Assembly: GCA_963575745.1 (NCBI GenBank)
Contig: CAUYUJ010004014.1
Location: forward strand, 118,612-182,611
DNA from: Prorocentrum cordatum
Taxonomy: Eukaryota; Sar; Dinophyceae; Prorocentrales; Prorocentraceae
Direction of reading: 5' to 3'
DNA: 64,000 nucleotides
In this document: positions 1 to 11,971 of the stretch, piece after piece
Position numbering within the stretch: position 1 is the first letter of the stretch
How the letters are laid out: every line of letters begins with the position of its first letter
Notes under the pieces: model-generated
The model's input: only the letters and a program-made list of their open reading frames with translations
Databases searched by the model: none
What the model was told of the DNA's origin: nothing
Program-made: the position numbers and the translations under genes

Positions 1-96
1 GAGGAGGAGGAGGAGGAGGAGGAGGGAAAAGGAGGGAGGAGGCGGAGGGGCAACGAGGCAGTCGCTCGGAGGATTTGATCCCTGCGGGGGTGGGAG

Positions 97-292
97 GGTC
101 GGGCCGGACGGAAGGGGGGGACTGGGAAAGGGGGGGTACGAAATGTGCTGCGTGCAGCTGGTTTCGGCTTCACCGAGGGGCCCATTCCTCGATACATAGC
201 CGCCCCCGGCGCCGGGAGGCGCCGGGAAAATCAGCGACGTGAGTTGATTCTCCCCCCCCCCCTTTGCTATCCCCCCCTTCCGCCCGACCCGA
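97..292. mobile_element. R5 fold-back repeat copy 1
   Basis: Ends GGGCCGGACGGAAGGGGGGG and CCCCCCCTTCCGCCCGACCC are inverted relatives; middle contains GCAGCTGGTTTCGG and CACCGAGGGGCCCATTCCTC. Confidence 0.65.
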
Positions 293-428
293 GAGGAGGG
301 GGGTGGCGTCGAGGGTGCAGGATGCGCGAGCGTGGGCAGCTGGTCGGCCCCTGGAGGCCGAGGAGGAGAAGGAGGGAGGAGCCGATCGGGGCGGGGAGGG
401 TGCGAGGTCTGCTGCGTGCAGCTGGCTT

Positions 429-588
429 TCAGTCGGGCGTGTCCCTCTACAGGAGGAATCTTCAGAAATAGTCAAAAACCTAGTCTGGGGAAGCTCTTTT
501 GACTATTTTTGAGCATTCGGGTGGCATGCTCGGGGTATTTTTAGTTTTTCGTTCAGAATCCGCCTGTAGGAGGACATGCCCGGCCTAA
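429..588. mobile_element. R6 hairpin MITE copy 1
   Basis: 160 bases with inverted ends (GTCGGGCGTGTCCCTCTACA / GTAGGAGGACATGCCCGGC) flanked by AGCTGGCTT on both sides (420-428 and 589-597). It inserted in an R5-like fragment. Confidence 0.75.
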
Positions 589-902
589 AGCTGGCTTGCG
601 ACTCCACCACCAGGCACCCCCTCGACAGACGGCCGCCTCCGGCGCAGTGGGGTGCCCGGGGGGGAGGCGGATTCTGGGCGGCTGATGCCTCCGTCGGCGG
701 GAGGTCGGGGTGAGGGGGGGAAAAAGAGGACGAGGAGAGAGATGGGCGATGCAAGCTCTGTTCCCCGAGCTCGGAACGCGGGGAGGACCCGGGATCGAGG
801 TCTGCACGCGATCTTCGAGCAAGAGGAGACGGGACGGCGACGCGGAAGGGAAGGCGGGCGCCCCCTCCGCGCCCCCCGTTTCGCTTTCCGCGCGCGCGGC
901 AG

Positions 903-979
903 CCGCGGAGGACGTGAGGATAGACGTGGAGTCCGTCAGGCACGACCCCGACGGGCCCGGGGACGCTCACATCACCTAC
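903..979 (+). CDS. PDK-like kinase, exon before the N-box
   Basis: Predicted internal exon of a pyruvate (or branched-chain 2-oxoacid) dehydrogenase kinase, a mitochondrial-matrix enzyme that phosphorylates and inactivates the E1 subunit. The frame reads EDVRIDVES...DAHITY, which fits the stretch of PDKs that links the four-helix domain to the strand before the N-box (family form ...I..VYVPSHL). It ends at a GC donor (980-981); joining to the exon at 5043 gives HITY-VPQYLF in phase 0. The start is uncertain: acceptor AG at 901-902 after a pyrimidine-rich tract, or AG at 909-910. Earlier exons must lie outside the window. The short exon alone would not be recognisable; the join is the evidence. 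Confidence 0.6.
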
Positions 980-1077
980 GCGCCCCCCTCGGGACTGACG
1001 CCCCGGGGAGCGGAGGAGGAAAAGGTTCCTGCGCGCAAGGAGCCCGCACGCGCACACGAGGCCACCATGGTTTCGAT

Positions 1078-1122
1078 AGTACGCATTGTGCGAGCATTCC
1101 GAATGCTCGCACAATGCGTACT
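1078..1122. repeat. Perfect 45-base palindrome
   Basis: Two 22-base arms (left begins AGTACGCATTGTGCGAGC) around a single C at 1100; perfect complementarity. It is followed by ATTGTTTGGTT-type short repeats to about 1190. It could extrude as a cruciform or form an RNA hairpin in the kinase pre-mRNA. Confidence 0.85.
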
Positions 1123-1129
1123 ATGTTTG

Positions 1130-3420
1130 GTTATTGTTTGGTTATGTGTTGGTCATTGTTTGATTATTGTTTGGTTTTTGTTGGTAGCGAATTCTTGGTT
1201 TGATTGGTCGAAATCTCCCTCCGAGGGCGATGGGGCTCCGCAAAGCATTCGTATCACGTGGTTGGTCTCGTGGATTGTGGGGCAGTGCCTATGTACGTGG
1301 TTGGGCGCGTACGTCTTCCGTGGGTTCCCTACAGCTACGGATGCCGCTGCCCGTCCGTCGTCTCCACGACTCGATTCGCTCCGAAATCTCGGTCGGAACT
1401 CACCCCGGGAAAGGTCTGACGAGTGGAGGATCGGTTTTTTTTGCGCGCTGTCGGCCCACTTTCGTCTTGCGGGGGCCTCCAGGAATCCCCGGAGAGCCCC
1501 GAGGGGATATCTCGAGACCTCCTGGGGGGGGGGAGGTCCTGTGGTCTCTGGTCGTAGTTTCTGGGCGTGGCCCGTGGTCTCGGGTTGTGTTCTGTTCTCG
1601 TGGCACGTGATCTCGGGGCTCTTGACTAGTATAATAGATTGCGTCTCTTACCCAGCGCGATCAGATCCATCCACCGAACAGCCTTACGATCATACACGTG
1701 CACTCATTCACATCATCGCGGCGCGGTCATAGTGCCTTCCCCTTTTACGTGTTGTCTTGACCCGTCGCATCAACCATGCAGTCAGTGAACGCTCATCACC
1801 CATACCAGTAGCAGTGACACAGGTGATCGATTGAGACTTGGTGTTGACCTCCAGTTGTTCGCCAAACTCATTCGGAAGGGCATGCGCATATCTCGATCAA
1901 GGTGATGAGCTCATCCTCGCATATCGATAACAGTGTTGATGAGCACTGGCGCGATCAGAACATTGGTCTGGATTACCTTACGAATGCTGGTATGATTTTG
2001 ACGAGCTCGATGTCGAAGTGCTTGGGAAGCCAAAGATGTTGAATGACGACGTCTTGCGTTTGCGCGCAAGCCTGCAAATGTGTCCCAGATTGTGTGTGAG
2101 AGGTTCACCAGGGGTCCGCATCGTAAGCCAGGTAACGTTCACGATGTAGTATCATTGACCAGGGATCAAGTTGGCGCCACGTCGGGTTGCTTTTCGGGAG
2201 AGGATATTCCAATTCGCAGATCGGACTTGGTGTCAACCGCAACGTATGAAGTAGACAGATGGTCGTGCCAAAGCTGGATCGGGTTGCGCGCAGAGTTGTA
2301 TCAGTTTACCAGTAGCAGCATGGACGTGTTGTCCAGAACGTGTATGGAACACGAGACTGGTCGATATGTGTGGACCAGGTCCAGTCCTTCTTATGGTGCA
2401 CAACATTTTAAGCATAACCCTTCCTCTGGTGTACATAAGCATCGTGCATTATACCATACACGATACGATAGTTGCTTAGGGTCGTCTGCAGCCAAGCGGA
2501 TAAGTCTTGACGCTTCGCGTGTCTCCATTTGCCCATCCAAGAACAGACACCAGGCGAGTTGCCTTGATCAGGGATGTGTAGTCACCTGGTTGAGTGGTTG
2601 CCTCTCGTTGCCTGCTGTGCCTGTATTACGTCGTGCGTGTTCGAGGTCGCCTTGGTAAAGTGGTTGGTTCTCATTACTCACCATCGTGCGCTGATGTGGG
2701 CTCGCGACCAGCCACGACCTGCGCGCTGGTCATCCAAGAGGCAGGGCGCGACGACAGGCAACCCCACAATCAAGGCAACCACGAAAAACACTAATCGACG
2801 ACAACAACGACGACCACGACGACAATGACGACGCCGACAGAAATCAAGATCAATATCGTTGCGATCGTTCGCTCTGGGATCATCTTGGAAGCCTCTTGGG
2901 GCCATCTTGTTTGCCTCTTGGGCCTTCTGGAGCTCTCTCGGGGCCCTCTTGGGGCTCTCTTGGAGGCCTTGGGGAGCACAACAGAGGGATTCGCCGATTT
3001 CGACCTCCCTGTCGGGGCTCGAACAATCGCCTGTGGGGACCCTCTTGGGCCGCTCTTGGGGCGGCCTTGGTAGCTCATGAGGTCTTGGGGCACTCCTCGG
3101 TGGGTGGCGACGGAGGCCATCGTGGAGCCACCTTGAGGCCTCGAGAGCCCATCGGAAGAGAAAGGGTGAGAAGGCAATCACATGGACTGCGACGCAGTTG
3201 GTTGAATGATGTTTGCCTCCTGGAGGGCCCCGTGGGAGGCTCGGAGGGTACTTCGGGCCGTCCGGGGGCGATGTTGAGGGCTCTTGGAGACATTTTTGAT
3301 GCTATCTTGGACCATCTTGGGACATAATGAGCGATCTTGGAGGCCATCTTGGGCTCTCAGGGGCCCTCTTTGAGCCACCTGGGTCCAGAAGGACCCTCTC
3401 CTCTGATGGGGAACCCCCCG
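1130..3420. other. Kinase intron sequence
   Basis: Mixed-composition DNA without recognised genes. 1130-2830 shows no repeat I recognise; 2860-3370 is a degenerate array of CTTGGGGCC-like units, the same type seen at 7810-8300, 21130-21290 and 46270-46520. Confidence 0.5.
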
Positions 3421-3739
3421 CCCCGAAGTGAAGGGGGGGGGTTGCAGCACGAGCTCCCTGGGCCTTCCACCCTTCAACGGCTGGGTTGGGATCTCAAGAC
3501 GAGTGCGCGCGGCGCTGGGGCGAGAGCCGCAGGTTCCCAGACGAGCCCGCGAAGGTGCGCGTCGCTGGAGCGGGAGGTCAGAATCCTTGCAACACGCTGA
3601 GGCGCTTTGGTGTAATGATCCAGGCCTCGGAACAAATTTGCGAACACTCGTGCCACATTCATCCGTCAACGCCTCCCCCTCCCCCCACTGTTCAAAGTTG
3701 GCGGTGGGTCTGATGAGATGCACTTCGACCGCAGTCTCC

Positions 3740-5042
3740 CCCGCGAGTGCCATCATTGAGTGTGGGGGGGAGGGGGAGTGTTCAGTAATTGTTTCCCTCT
3801 ACCGTCGTAAAGCTGTGGGGGAGGGTCAGCGAACACGTCTGGTGGCGCGACGGGGGGAAGCTGCTCCGAGGACGAGAGGGAAGAGGAGGAAGAGGAGGGG
3901 CGAAGAGGCCGAGGCGGAAGAGAGAGGCGGGGAGGCGGGAAGGGGGCAGTGGAGGCAGAGGCGAGGAGGCGGAGCAGGAAGGTGCCAGAGAAGGAAGAGG
4001 CGACGGCGGAGGAAGAGGGGAGGCTGGAGGCAGAGGTGGGGGCGAGGAGGAGGAGGAGGAGGAGGAGGAGCTTCACTGTTGCTGCTGCTGCTCCTCCGCT
4101 CCCCCCCGGCAGTGATCCAATCGGTCTCTTGCGCGGGCCCTTCGGTCGGCTGCGCGCCGATGTCGGGGTGCCTGCGGGGACTGCGCGGCGTCGTCGTGGG
4201 CCACTGGCCACATTAGATTGTTTGGGGGCTGCTAAGAGGTTGTGCTCCTCGTCGGTTCAGCAGCCGAGCAGGCGATGAACAGCAGCAGACGAACATCCAC
4301 GAGCCCTATCCTGGCCTTACCCCCCCCCCCTCGTCATCATTGTCCTCCTTTGCCTGCTCAGTTTCCTCCCGTCTCGTGTTCACCATCATCGTTGTCCTTG
4401 TTCTTATCTTCTCACCCTTTCTCCTCTACTCCTGCCGCTCGTCCTCCACTTCGGCCTTGCCTCCCTTTGGTGCACACATCACCACTCCTCCTTCCCTACG
4501 CTCCCTGCGGGCAGCTCGCCTTTTAGGCCAGTCTCCTGCTTGTCCTGCCAATCATCCCCGTCCGCCACCGTCTTCACCGCCCCTTCGCCCCACAGGCGCC
4601 GGTGGGTCGCAGGCGCGGGGCTGTCCTGGGAGTTGCGTCGCGCCACTGTGTAGCAGAACTCCCTGCTGCTGCAATTTTCGCGAGTTAATCAACATCTCAG
4701 CTGGACCTCAGAGAGGACCCCATGCTACATCACCGCCGCCTCCCCCTTTCCTCTTCATCCCCCCTTTTGTCCTCTCTCCGCATCCTCGCCCATCCTTCCT
4801 CACTTATCCTGCTGGCTCTCTTTCCAGCTCCTTCCCGTCCTCGCCCTTCTCCGTCCATCTTCTCCTCTCTTCTCCTCATCATCATTCTCACGTCTCTCCC
4901 AATCCCCCTCCGCCTCTCTTCCGTCTCCTCCCCCCTTCTCCTGATACGCTCGCCTCCTCCCCCCACCAATCCTCCCTCCATCCTCTTCATCCCTCTTCCC
5001 TCCCTCCTCCCTCCCTCCTCCACCCTCTGACCCCCTTCTGAG
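3740..5042. repeat. Purine-rich then pyrimidine-rich tracts
   Basis: GAG/GGA-rich sequence to about 4080, then from about 4310 a long C/T-rich stretch leading to the N-box acceptor. Long Arg/Glu or Ser/Pro frames here are composition artefacts. Confidence 0.7.
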
Positions 5043-5102
5043 GTGCCGCAGTACCTATTCTACATCGTGGTGGAGCTGCTGAAGAACAGCGCCCGGGCCA
5101 CG
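5043..5102 (+). CDS. PDK-like kinase, N-box exon
   Basis: A 20-codon exon reading VPQYLFYIVVELLKNSARAT. This is the N-box of the GHKL ATPase fold in mitochondrial protein kinases (PDK: [20 protein letters not shown]); E and N of ELLKN are the Mg-ATP residues. It follows a roughly 600-base pyrimidine-rich tract ending in AG (5041-5042) and stops at a GT donor (5103), in phase 0 on both sides. The next exon found (15958) starts in phase 2, so at least one short exon (the PDK segment after RAT-V-E) is missing between them; I did not find it. The intron to the left is 4.06 kb. Confidence 0.8.
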
Positions 5103-6539
5103 GTCCTCACGGCGAGCGACTCCCGACGCCCGTTCGAGAGGAGGCAGTGCCGCAGATCGTCGTCGCCGTCCTCGCGAGGTTCGAGGTTCGAGGACGGCTT
5201 TCCAATGTCTCGGCCTCGATGGGAGCTCCTCTCTGGCCCCAGATGTCTTCGAAGGCGGTCGTGGAACCACGAATGGTTGGAGGACGGTTTGCTATGTCTC
5301 GTCTGCTGGGGGGCCCGTTCGAAGCCCCGGTGGCTTCCGAGAGCGGTCTGGAGCGAACGAATGTGTCCCTTGGGAAGGGGGAGATTTTTGAGGTCGACGT
5401 TATCATCGCCCCTGCTCGTCGTCGAGGTCGCCGTCGTCGTCGTCATCGTCGTCGAGGTTTCTGTTTGTTCGGCATCGTCGTCGTCGTCGAGATAATCGTT
5501 TAGGCGGCTGTTGTCGGCGTCGTCGTCGTCGATTTATATTGTCGTCGTAGTCGAGATGTCGTCGGCGTCGGCGGCGTCGTCGTCCGCGTCGTCAGATTTC
5601 GAGGCTGAATGGAGGGCCAAGATTGAGGATATCCGAGTTTCGATGTGCCTGGGCATTTTTACGGTGCTCTGGAGCTCCAGACGTTTTTTCGTCGCCGCGG
5701 CAATTGTATCCTTAGGACTTGGCCAGAACGCACCTTCTTAGTCTTGGGTGGGGGCCGATTTCCCCCCCCCACAGGGGGCATAGGCATCTGACGGCTCACA
5801 AAATACGGACGGCCTATTTTGGTCATCCGCATCCTTGGACCGTGACAGGGGAGGCCGTTGCGTTGGTCCTTCATAGAAGCCTCAGAGGGTCCCAATCTTT
5901 TTGCGGTGTTGGAGATTTCGTCTGGATTTCGTTGGATTTGGTCGACACCTGGACGACATCTAAACGAACGGATGAAGCAGGCTGGTCGGAATCTGGACGA
6001 AATCTGGTCGAAATCACGTTTACGCTAGGGCGGTGGAGGTCTACAGAGGCTCCCATGAAGGCTCACCCAGAGGCCGGTGCCGGCCCCACCTGCAGACGAG
6101 CAGTCGGCCCTCGGAGGAGAGTGTTTTGTGTTTTCTGGGCCAAGACGCGTGTCATGTCCACTATGTCCCCCCCTTCCCCCCCCCCCCGGTAGGCAACATT
6201 GATACTTCCCCCGCGACCACTTTCTTACCCCTGTGGGATTATTCTCCGTGGGACTTGGTCAACGCTCTTCCCCCCACAAGGTCTTCCCCGGCACTGCCGC
6301 AGTGCGTCCCGCACCGCAGTCTGTCATGGTGGGGGGCGGGGGCGTGACATTATGCCCCCCCCCCCCGCCGCCCTCGCGCACCGCGCCTTCGAGAGGGGTC
6401 GAGAGTTTCAGGGTCTGGAGGCCACTGATGTGAGGCTGGGCTTGTCCACATCCACCGGCTGATGCTCCCGACGTTCATGGACATCGGCAGGTGGTGGATT
6501 TATCCCGTGGGCCCAACTCTCTCTCTCTCTCTCTCCTTC

Positions 6540-6578
<39 letters not shown>

Positions 6579-8700
6579 CTCTCTCTCTCTCTCTATATAT
6601 AGATATGTATGTGTAAGTGTTCATATTTTTGTACGAGACTGCATTCGCGCTTTGCGCCATGCACCTTGGTCCTTTAAGTGTGGCATGCCGGCGGAATGGC
6701 GGGAAGATTAAAGAGACATTTGAGCGATAATTATTTGTTTGTTTTGGTATCGCCGTTATACTTGTGATTCGTTATCTGCTCTCCATGTTTGTTCCCTCAT
6801 TCTTGCATGTTTTTTGTGGAGGCTTGGGGAGCTCGCGACCCAGCCAGACCCCGCCGCACCCCGAGTCAAGTCAGATCCATGTTGCACGTGTGCGTTTCTC
6901 TCTCTCTCTATGTATATGTATGTGTGTGCTTTGTATGTCTATGTATGTATAGGTATGTATGTAGACGCTCAGGCATACACCGTTATCCGTTGTGTCAGCA
7001 CGGCTATTTCAATATCCACCGACCCCTGGGGTCCAGGATGCCGGTTCCCGGGCGGCAGAGGAATCCACGCTTCGCAAATGATTCAACAACCATCGAGCCG
7101 CTGGCTGTGTGTGTTCCCTTCCACCCTCATCCTCAAGGGGCAACGTTAGGGGTGATGGGCTAAGGTGGTACGCATCGACCCCCAATCGCCCGTTCATCGC
7201 TAATAGGGGCCCACTTGCCCGCCCCGCCTGGGAACGTGCGGACTCGCTATAAAGAGCATAGTACCGATCTCTCGGCGATACATCTCCGATTCCCCCCTGA
7301 GATGGTTTCCCCCCAACGTCCCCCCTCAATCAGGCTGCGCCCTTTCCCGCCGCCCCCCCCCCCCCCAAAGCTCATCATGGGAACGAATCCCAGACGAGTT
7401 GCCCTGATCACCAAAATTGTTGCAGCACGCGGTCCAGGAGTTGCGGAACTGTTTCGAAGGGTGCAGGACGGGAGAAGGAGGAGGAGGAGGAGGAGGAGGA
7501 GGAGGAGGAGGAAAAGGGGATGAGCAAGAAGACGCGGCGGAGGAGGAAGAGGAGGAGGCGATCAAGCAAAAGGACGAGGAATTTGATTGAATGCGCGCCT
7601 ACTCGAATTAATGTGAACCTTCGGTGGGATGAGGGAGAGATAACAAGGAGGATGAGAACACACTTGCGGGGAATAATGCAGGAGTACAGACAGAAAGGTG
7701 CAGGATGAGAGTAAGAGGAGGAGGAAAGGTAGGAACAGGAGTGGATGGGGAGGAGGACTTGGAGGAGGAACAGGACGAGGAGAATGAGGAAGAAGAAAAG
7801 ATACGTGTTGGCGCCATCTTGAGGTTGTTTGATGGGTCTTGGGGCCCTCCTGGGGCCATCGCGCAAGCCATGGGAGACATAGGAGGGCGGCGTCCATCCT
7901 GGAAGTCCCGCGTCTAGGATGCGGAAAAATAACCGCGGGGGCGGTCTTGCATGCTTCTTGTAGGATCTTTGAGCTGTCGTTTGGATTCCTCCTGGCTTCT
8001 CTGGGGCCATATTATTGAACTTTGGGAGCCTCGGAGACCCATCTGAAGCGAAAGCGCGTGGCGGCAGACATTGATGAACGTCCCGTCGGTTGTTGAAGCA
8101 TTGGGGCCTCTCAGATGGTTCCGTCAGGAATCTCGCGGCCTATTGGAGCCTTTTTGTGGCCGTCTTGGGACAGTTTCGGGATTCTGTCGGAGGCTGTGTG
8201 GAGCCATGTTCGGCTATATTTGGCAATCTTGGAGGCCGTCTGGGGGCATCGGGGGGCCGTCTTGTAGCCATCTGGGGCGATCGTGGGACGATGCCACCTC
8301 CCGCTCGCCGTCCCCACCCCTTCTCAGAACACAAGGAGGGGGCAAGGGGGAGGTGTAAGAACCTTGGAAGAGGGAAGAGAAGGCGCCATACGGCGCCTTA
8401 GACCAGCTGCGTCCAGAGGGCTGGCTGGACTCCGTGAAGGAACTTTTGTGGAGAGACTTTGGATCGGAAGGGCGTATCGTAGCAGATTCCAAGCAGCTTG
8501 GGTCAACATTGTATAGTGCTTTCACCCCCCGGTAACCTACAATCGCTCCTGTGCTGGGTCCTCCGGCTGGAGTCTCTCTGCAAGGGGCGAGTGACATCCG
8601 TCCAGCTGCATTCAGATCGGTTGTATGGCCGCACGCGCTGCGAACACGCCTTTCCCCCCTCGATCGCAGTTTGTTTCAAGCTGGGCACGATTCTTCCTCC
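5103..8700. other. Kinase intron sequence
   Basis: GTC-rich triplet repeats at 5395-5590, CT and TA/TATG microsatellites at 6513-6965, GAG tract at 7466-7800. 7150-7280 and 40290-40400 share a diverged repeat (CCCCRAATCGCCCGTTC). No gene seen. Confidence 0.5.
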
Positions 8701-8736
8701 TCCTCCTGCTCCTCCTCCTCCCCCCCGCCGCGCCCC

Positions 8737-9134
8737 ATGCCCCGCGTCATCTCCACGGCGGACGAGGACGAGTTCCCCGTCTACGGCCCTCAGGCCGTCA
8801 GCGCCGCCGCGCCGCTCTGCGACCCGGTGGGCCTGAGCCCGGCGGACCGCTACGCGGTCCTGCACGGGTGCCTGGAGGAGCTGGCCCGCCGCGTGCAGCG
8901 CGACGGCCCTTCGGGGCCGCGGGGGCCCCGCGGCTGCTGGCGGCTGGCGCTGCGCCGCGCGGCCGCCGGCGGCCGCCTCGCCGCCCGCGCCCCCGAGGGC
9001 CTCCTGGCCGGGGCGATCCGGAGCTTCGACGAGGGCCTGCCCCCGAACGCGCGGCACCCCGTGTGGGGCGACTTCCGAGCGCGCGCCGTGTGGGGCATGT
9101 TCTCGGGCCGCGACACGCGCGCCGCAGGGCGGCG
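8737..9134 (+). CDS. Gene B exon 1 (unknown protein)
   Basis: Opens with ATG (MPRVISTADEDEF...) downstream of a CTC tract and stays open for 132 codons with GC-rich third positions. Product unrecognised; the N-terminal half is acidic, followed by a predicted helix (SPADRYAVLHGCLEELARR). Of two GT donors, the one at 9135 leaves phase 2, which fits exon 2; the other (9143) does not fit. Spliced lengths of the nine proposed exons sum to 1161 bases, exactly 387 codons including the stop. Gene B lies on the same strand inside a kinase intron, so an internal promoter or trans-spliced leader site is presumed. Confidence 0.5.
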
Positions 9135-9657
9135 GTGCGAAGGTGGGGTCCCGAGGGGCGGGGGGCCCGAGGACGAGGGGCCCCAAGTCGGACGGGGCTG
9201 ATGTCGGGAGACTCTTCATGGGGGGGATCCCATGGGGGGATAGGATCCCAGGGGGGGGGGATCCCATAGAATCCCCTGGGGATCCCATAGAATCCCCTGG
9301 AGGATCCCATGGAGAGTCTCCCGATGATGGGCACGTTATCCACCACCAACACCAGCAGTTGGAGGGGGAGGGGGTCCTCCTCCTTCTCCTCCTCCTCCCC
9401 CTCCTCCTCCTCCTCCTCCTCCTCCTCCTCCTCCTCCTCCTCCTCCGTCCCCCCATCCAACTTTTGGTGGTGGCGGTGGAGAACAGGCGAAGCAGGGGCC
9501 AACATGACGAGGAGGCATCCCTCCCAGAGCGTTCCGGGACCACCTCAGGGCGTTCCGCAGCGATTTGGGAAGGCCGCGCGGCGCCCTGGACATTCCCCAG
9601 AGCCGCCAGATCTCAGGGACTCCCGATTCATCCTCACCCGAACTTCTCCTCGAAGCA

Positions 9658-9824
9658 GAACCAACTGCACAAACAGAAGCTTCCGACAGTCCGCGCGGAT
9701 CTCTTGAATCGGAGCTGGACACCCTGGCGGCGCCTCCCGCGCCGCACCGTCCGGTCCAGCTTAGACCCAAGAGATTTGCGCGGATCGTCGAAACCATGTT
9801 TATGCTGTATTTTCTGGCTCTTCC
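9658..9824 (+). mobile_element. R8 fold-back element, copy a
   Basis: R8 family signature: starts GAAC(C/A)A, then an inner inverted pair (CGCGCGGATCTCTTG...AGAGATTTGCGCGGA) around a GGCGGCGCC-rich core, then a TTTATG..TTTTC tail. It lies in gene B intron 1. Confidence 0.6.
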
Positions 9825-10027
9825 AAACACGGTGAATTCTGTTTGGATCCCCCCCTCGCATCCCTATGACTCCATGCCTCAGGGCCCCATCTTCGAACCG
9901 CCGAGTATGGGGGCGCGGTGTGGTCAGCGCGCAGACGCCGACCACGTTTGCCTTGCTGCTGCGTGAGATCATGGGGAGCATCACCCCGTCCTGCATCCGC
10001 TGGACGAAGAGCGAGAGGCCGAGGGAG

Positions 10028-10351
10028 TTAAACCTGCGCGGAAAGATCAACTTTCGGAGGTCCGCGTGGGTTTCTTGGATTTGCGCTGGGGGTCCTCCCT
10101 GACGGCGCCCCTGGCGCTGCCACAATGTACGCTCCCCGCGCCAGGGGAGGGGGGTCCCGAGCAGATCCAAGAGATCTGCGCGGATCTCCCGACCCGACAG
10201 GTTGGGCTTGTTAGGTTTCAATGAAGGGCTCCACCGACCCACGTCGCACACCCTGCATACCGCGGCCTCCAGCGCGGAGCACAGATCCAAGAAGCCTGCG
10301 CGGATTTCAGACAGTTCCCGACCGTACAGGTTGGGCTTGTTAGATTAAAGG
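10028..10351 (+). mobile_element. R8-related fragments, copy b
   Basis: R8-type GGTCCGCGTGGGTTTCTTGG core followed by two tandem half-elements, each GATCCAAGA..CTGCGCGGAT then CAGGTTGGGCTTGTTAG (about 10153-10222 and 10284-10351). Rearranged or nested copies. Confidence 0.45.
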
Positions 10352-10796
10352 AAGAGCTCCCCCGACCCGCCTTGCACACCCTGCATACCGCGGCCGCCAG
10401 CGCGGCCGCCAGAACCAGCGTGTGGCAGCGCTCTCTGAGTATCCCGCTTCGTGCCTGCATGCTGTTGCCGGGCCCAAAATCAAGAGAGGGAAAACCACCC
10501 AGACCCGATTATTGGCGTTTGCTGAACGGCCATGGGCGTTTCTTTAACAGCCTTGCCCTGTTCGATTCCTTGGGGTGCGTCTACTAAAAAGTTTAGTGTT
10601 TTGGGGTGATTATTGTGAGGGTGGATTGTCTGCCCTCTACAGAAGGTGCCGGTGTTCCGCCCCACGCTCTCGGACCGCTCACGGCGCGAGTTCTGACCAA
10701 GACTTCGAGGAGAATTCGGCCGTGGCGACGAGGGCTCTCCAGGACGAGCACAGGCATCGGCATTTGCTCTTCCGAGCTTCTTGTTCCTCCCGGGAG

Positions 10797-10898
10797 GGCA
10801 GAGTGGCTGCGCCGCCTGGACTCTGTGACCTCGCCGCTGGAGTACGCCAGGCTGGCCGGGGACGTCCGGCGCCAGCTTCCCGCGCTCATGAGCTACAG
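10797..10898 (+). CDS. Gene B exon 2
   Basis: Reads AEWLRRLDSVTSPLEYARLA then GDVRRQLPALMSY, a likely helical segment. The acceptor is CGGGAG|G and the donor TACAG|GTCGGG; both boundaries are in phase 2, matching exon 1 and exon 3. Unrecognised family. Confidence 0.5.
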
Positions 10899-11186
10899 GT
10901 CGGGGCTCGAGCTGGGCGGTGTTTTGGCGATTTTTCGTGGACCGTTCTCGTGCTGTGCTCGCGTTGAAGCAGGAGGGCGGAACGAGGGCAGAACTAGGGA
11001 GCACGAAGACTCGGCGGCGAGCGAGGGGGGGAAATGAGAAGGAGAAGGCCTTCGCAGAAGGCGGCGGGACTTCTCAGAAGCCCTCACGCCTTCTGAGAAG
11101 CTGTTTCTGTATTCGAGGAAGGCTTCGAAAACTTCTCAGAAGGCCGGGGGACTTCCGAGCCTTCTGAGAAGGCTTGCCTCTTCTCT

Positions 11187-11380
11187 CGGGCCGGACGAAA
11201 GGGGGGGAATGGGAAAGGGGGGGCTACGAAATCTGCTGCATGCAGCTGGTTTCGGCCCCACCGAGGGGCCCATTCCTCGATAGATGACCGCCTCTGGCGC
11301 CGGGAGGAGCTGGGAAAATCAGCTACGTGAGCTGATTCTCAAACCCCCCCTTTGCTATCCCCCCCTTTCGCCTGGCCCGA
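11187..11380. mobile_element. R5 fold-back repeat copy 2
   Basis: Same structure (GGGCCGGACGAAAGGGGGGG ... CCCCCTTTCGCCTGGCCCGA). Confidence 0.65.
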
Positions 11381-11466
11381 TTCTCACTTCCCCCCCCGCG
11401 CCCGCCGCCAAAGGGCAGCACGAGCACGGCACGGAACACACCGTTAGCGCAAGCCTTGCTACAAAG

Positions 11467-11533
11467 GTCCAAGGCGCGCTTCGAGGCCGACGCCGCGGAG
11501 GCGTGCCGGGCGCTGCGGGCCCACGGGCTGAGG
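11467..11533 (+). CDS. Gene B exon 3
   Basis: Reads SKARFEADAAEACRALRAHG then LR, amphipathic helix-like. The acceptor AAAG|G (phase 2) matches exon 2 and the donor AGG|GTGAGG leaves phase 0. Canonical GT donor. Confidence 0.5.
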
Positions 11534-11582
11534 GTGAGGCGCGGGGGAGGGAGACGGTACCCGTACCGCTTCTTCCGAAGAT

Positions 11583-11788
11583 CGCATGCCTAGAGATTGA
11601 CACCAACACCAATATCGGCGGTGTGCATCCACCGAGGGAGGAAGATCCCGATCTCGGTGATGGTGGTAATATTCTGGCTTCCAAGGTGGCCGAACTATTG
11701 CCACCAACACCGAAATCGAGGATCGTCTTCCCCCTGTGGAGGCAACCCCTTGTGTTGGTGATGGTGCCCATTTCTAGGCCTCCAAGAA
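11583..11788. mobile_element. R2 fold-back repeat copy 1 (intact)
   Basis: About 200 bases whose two halves are diverged inverted repeats (CACCAACACCAATATCGGCGG... against ...CCCTTGTGTTGGTG), with CCTAGAGATTG / CATTTCTAGG at the ends. Serves as the uninterrupted reference for the element A target site (CCCTTGTG|TTGGTGATGG, 11752-11759). Confidence 0.7.
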
Positions 11789-11801
11789 GAGCAAAATATT
11801 A

Positions 11802-11966
11802 GCGGCGCGCAGAGGGGGGTAGGGGGAGGGGGGAAGGTTTCTCGGAAGGAGGCTGCTGCTTAGAAGGCGCCGGCCTTGCATCCACGGAGAAGGCCCGCAC
11901 CTTCTAAGAAGCAGGGGTGCTTCTAAGAAGCCTTCCCCCCTCCCCCTACCCCCCTCTGCGCGCCGC
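11802..11966. mobile_element. Element with 36-base perfect inverted repeats
   Basis: Arms 11802-11837 (GCGGCGCGCAGAGGGGGG...) and 11931-11966 are exact reverse complements; the interior contains repeated TTCTAAGAAG palindromes. No clear target duplication. Only one copy seen. It directly follows R2 copy 1. Confidence 0.65.
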
Positions 11967-11971
11967 CAAAG

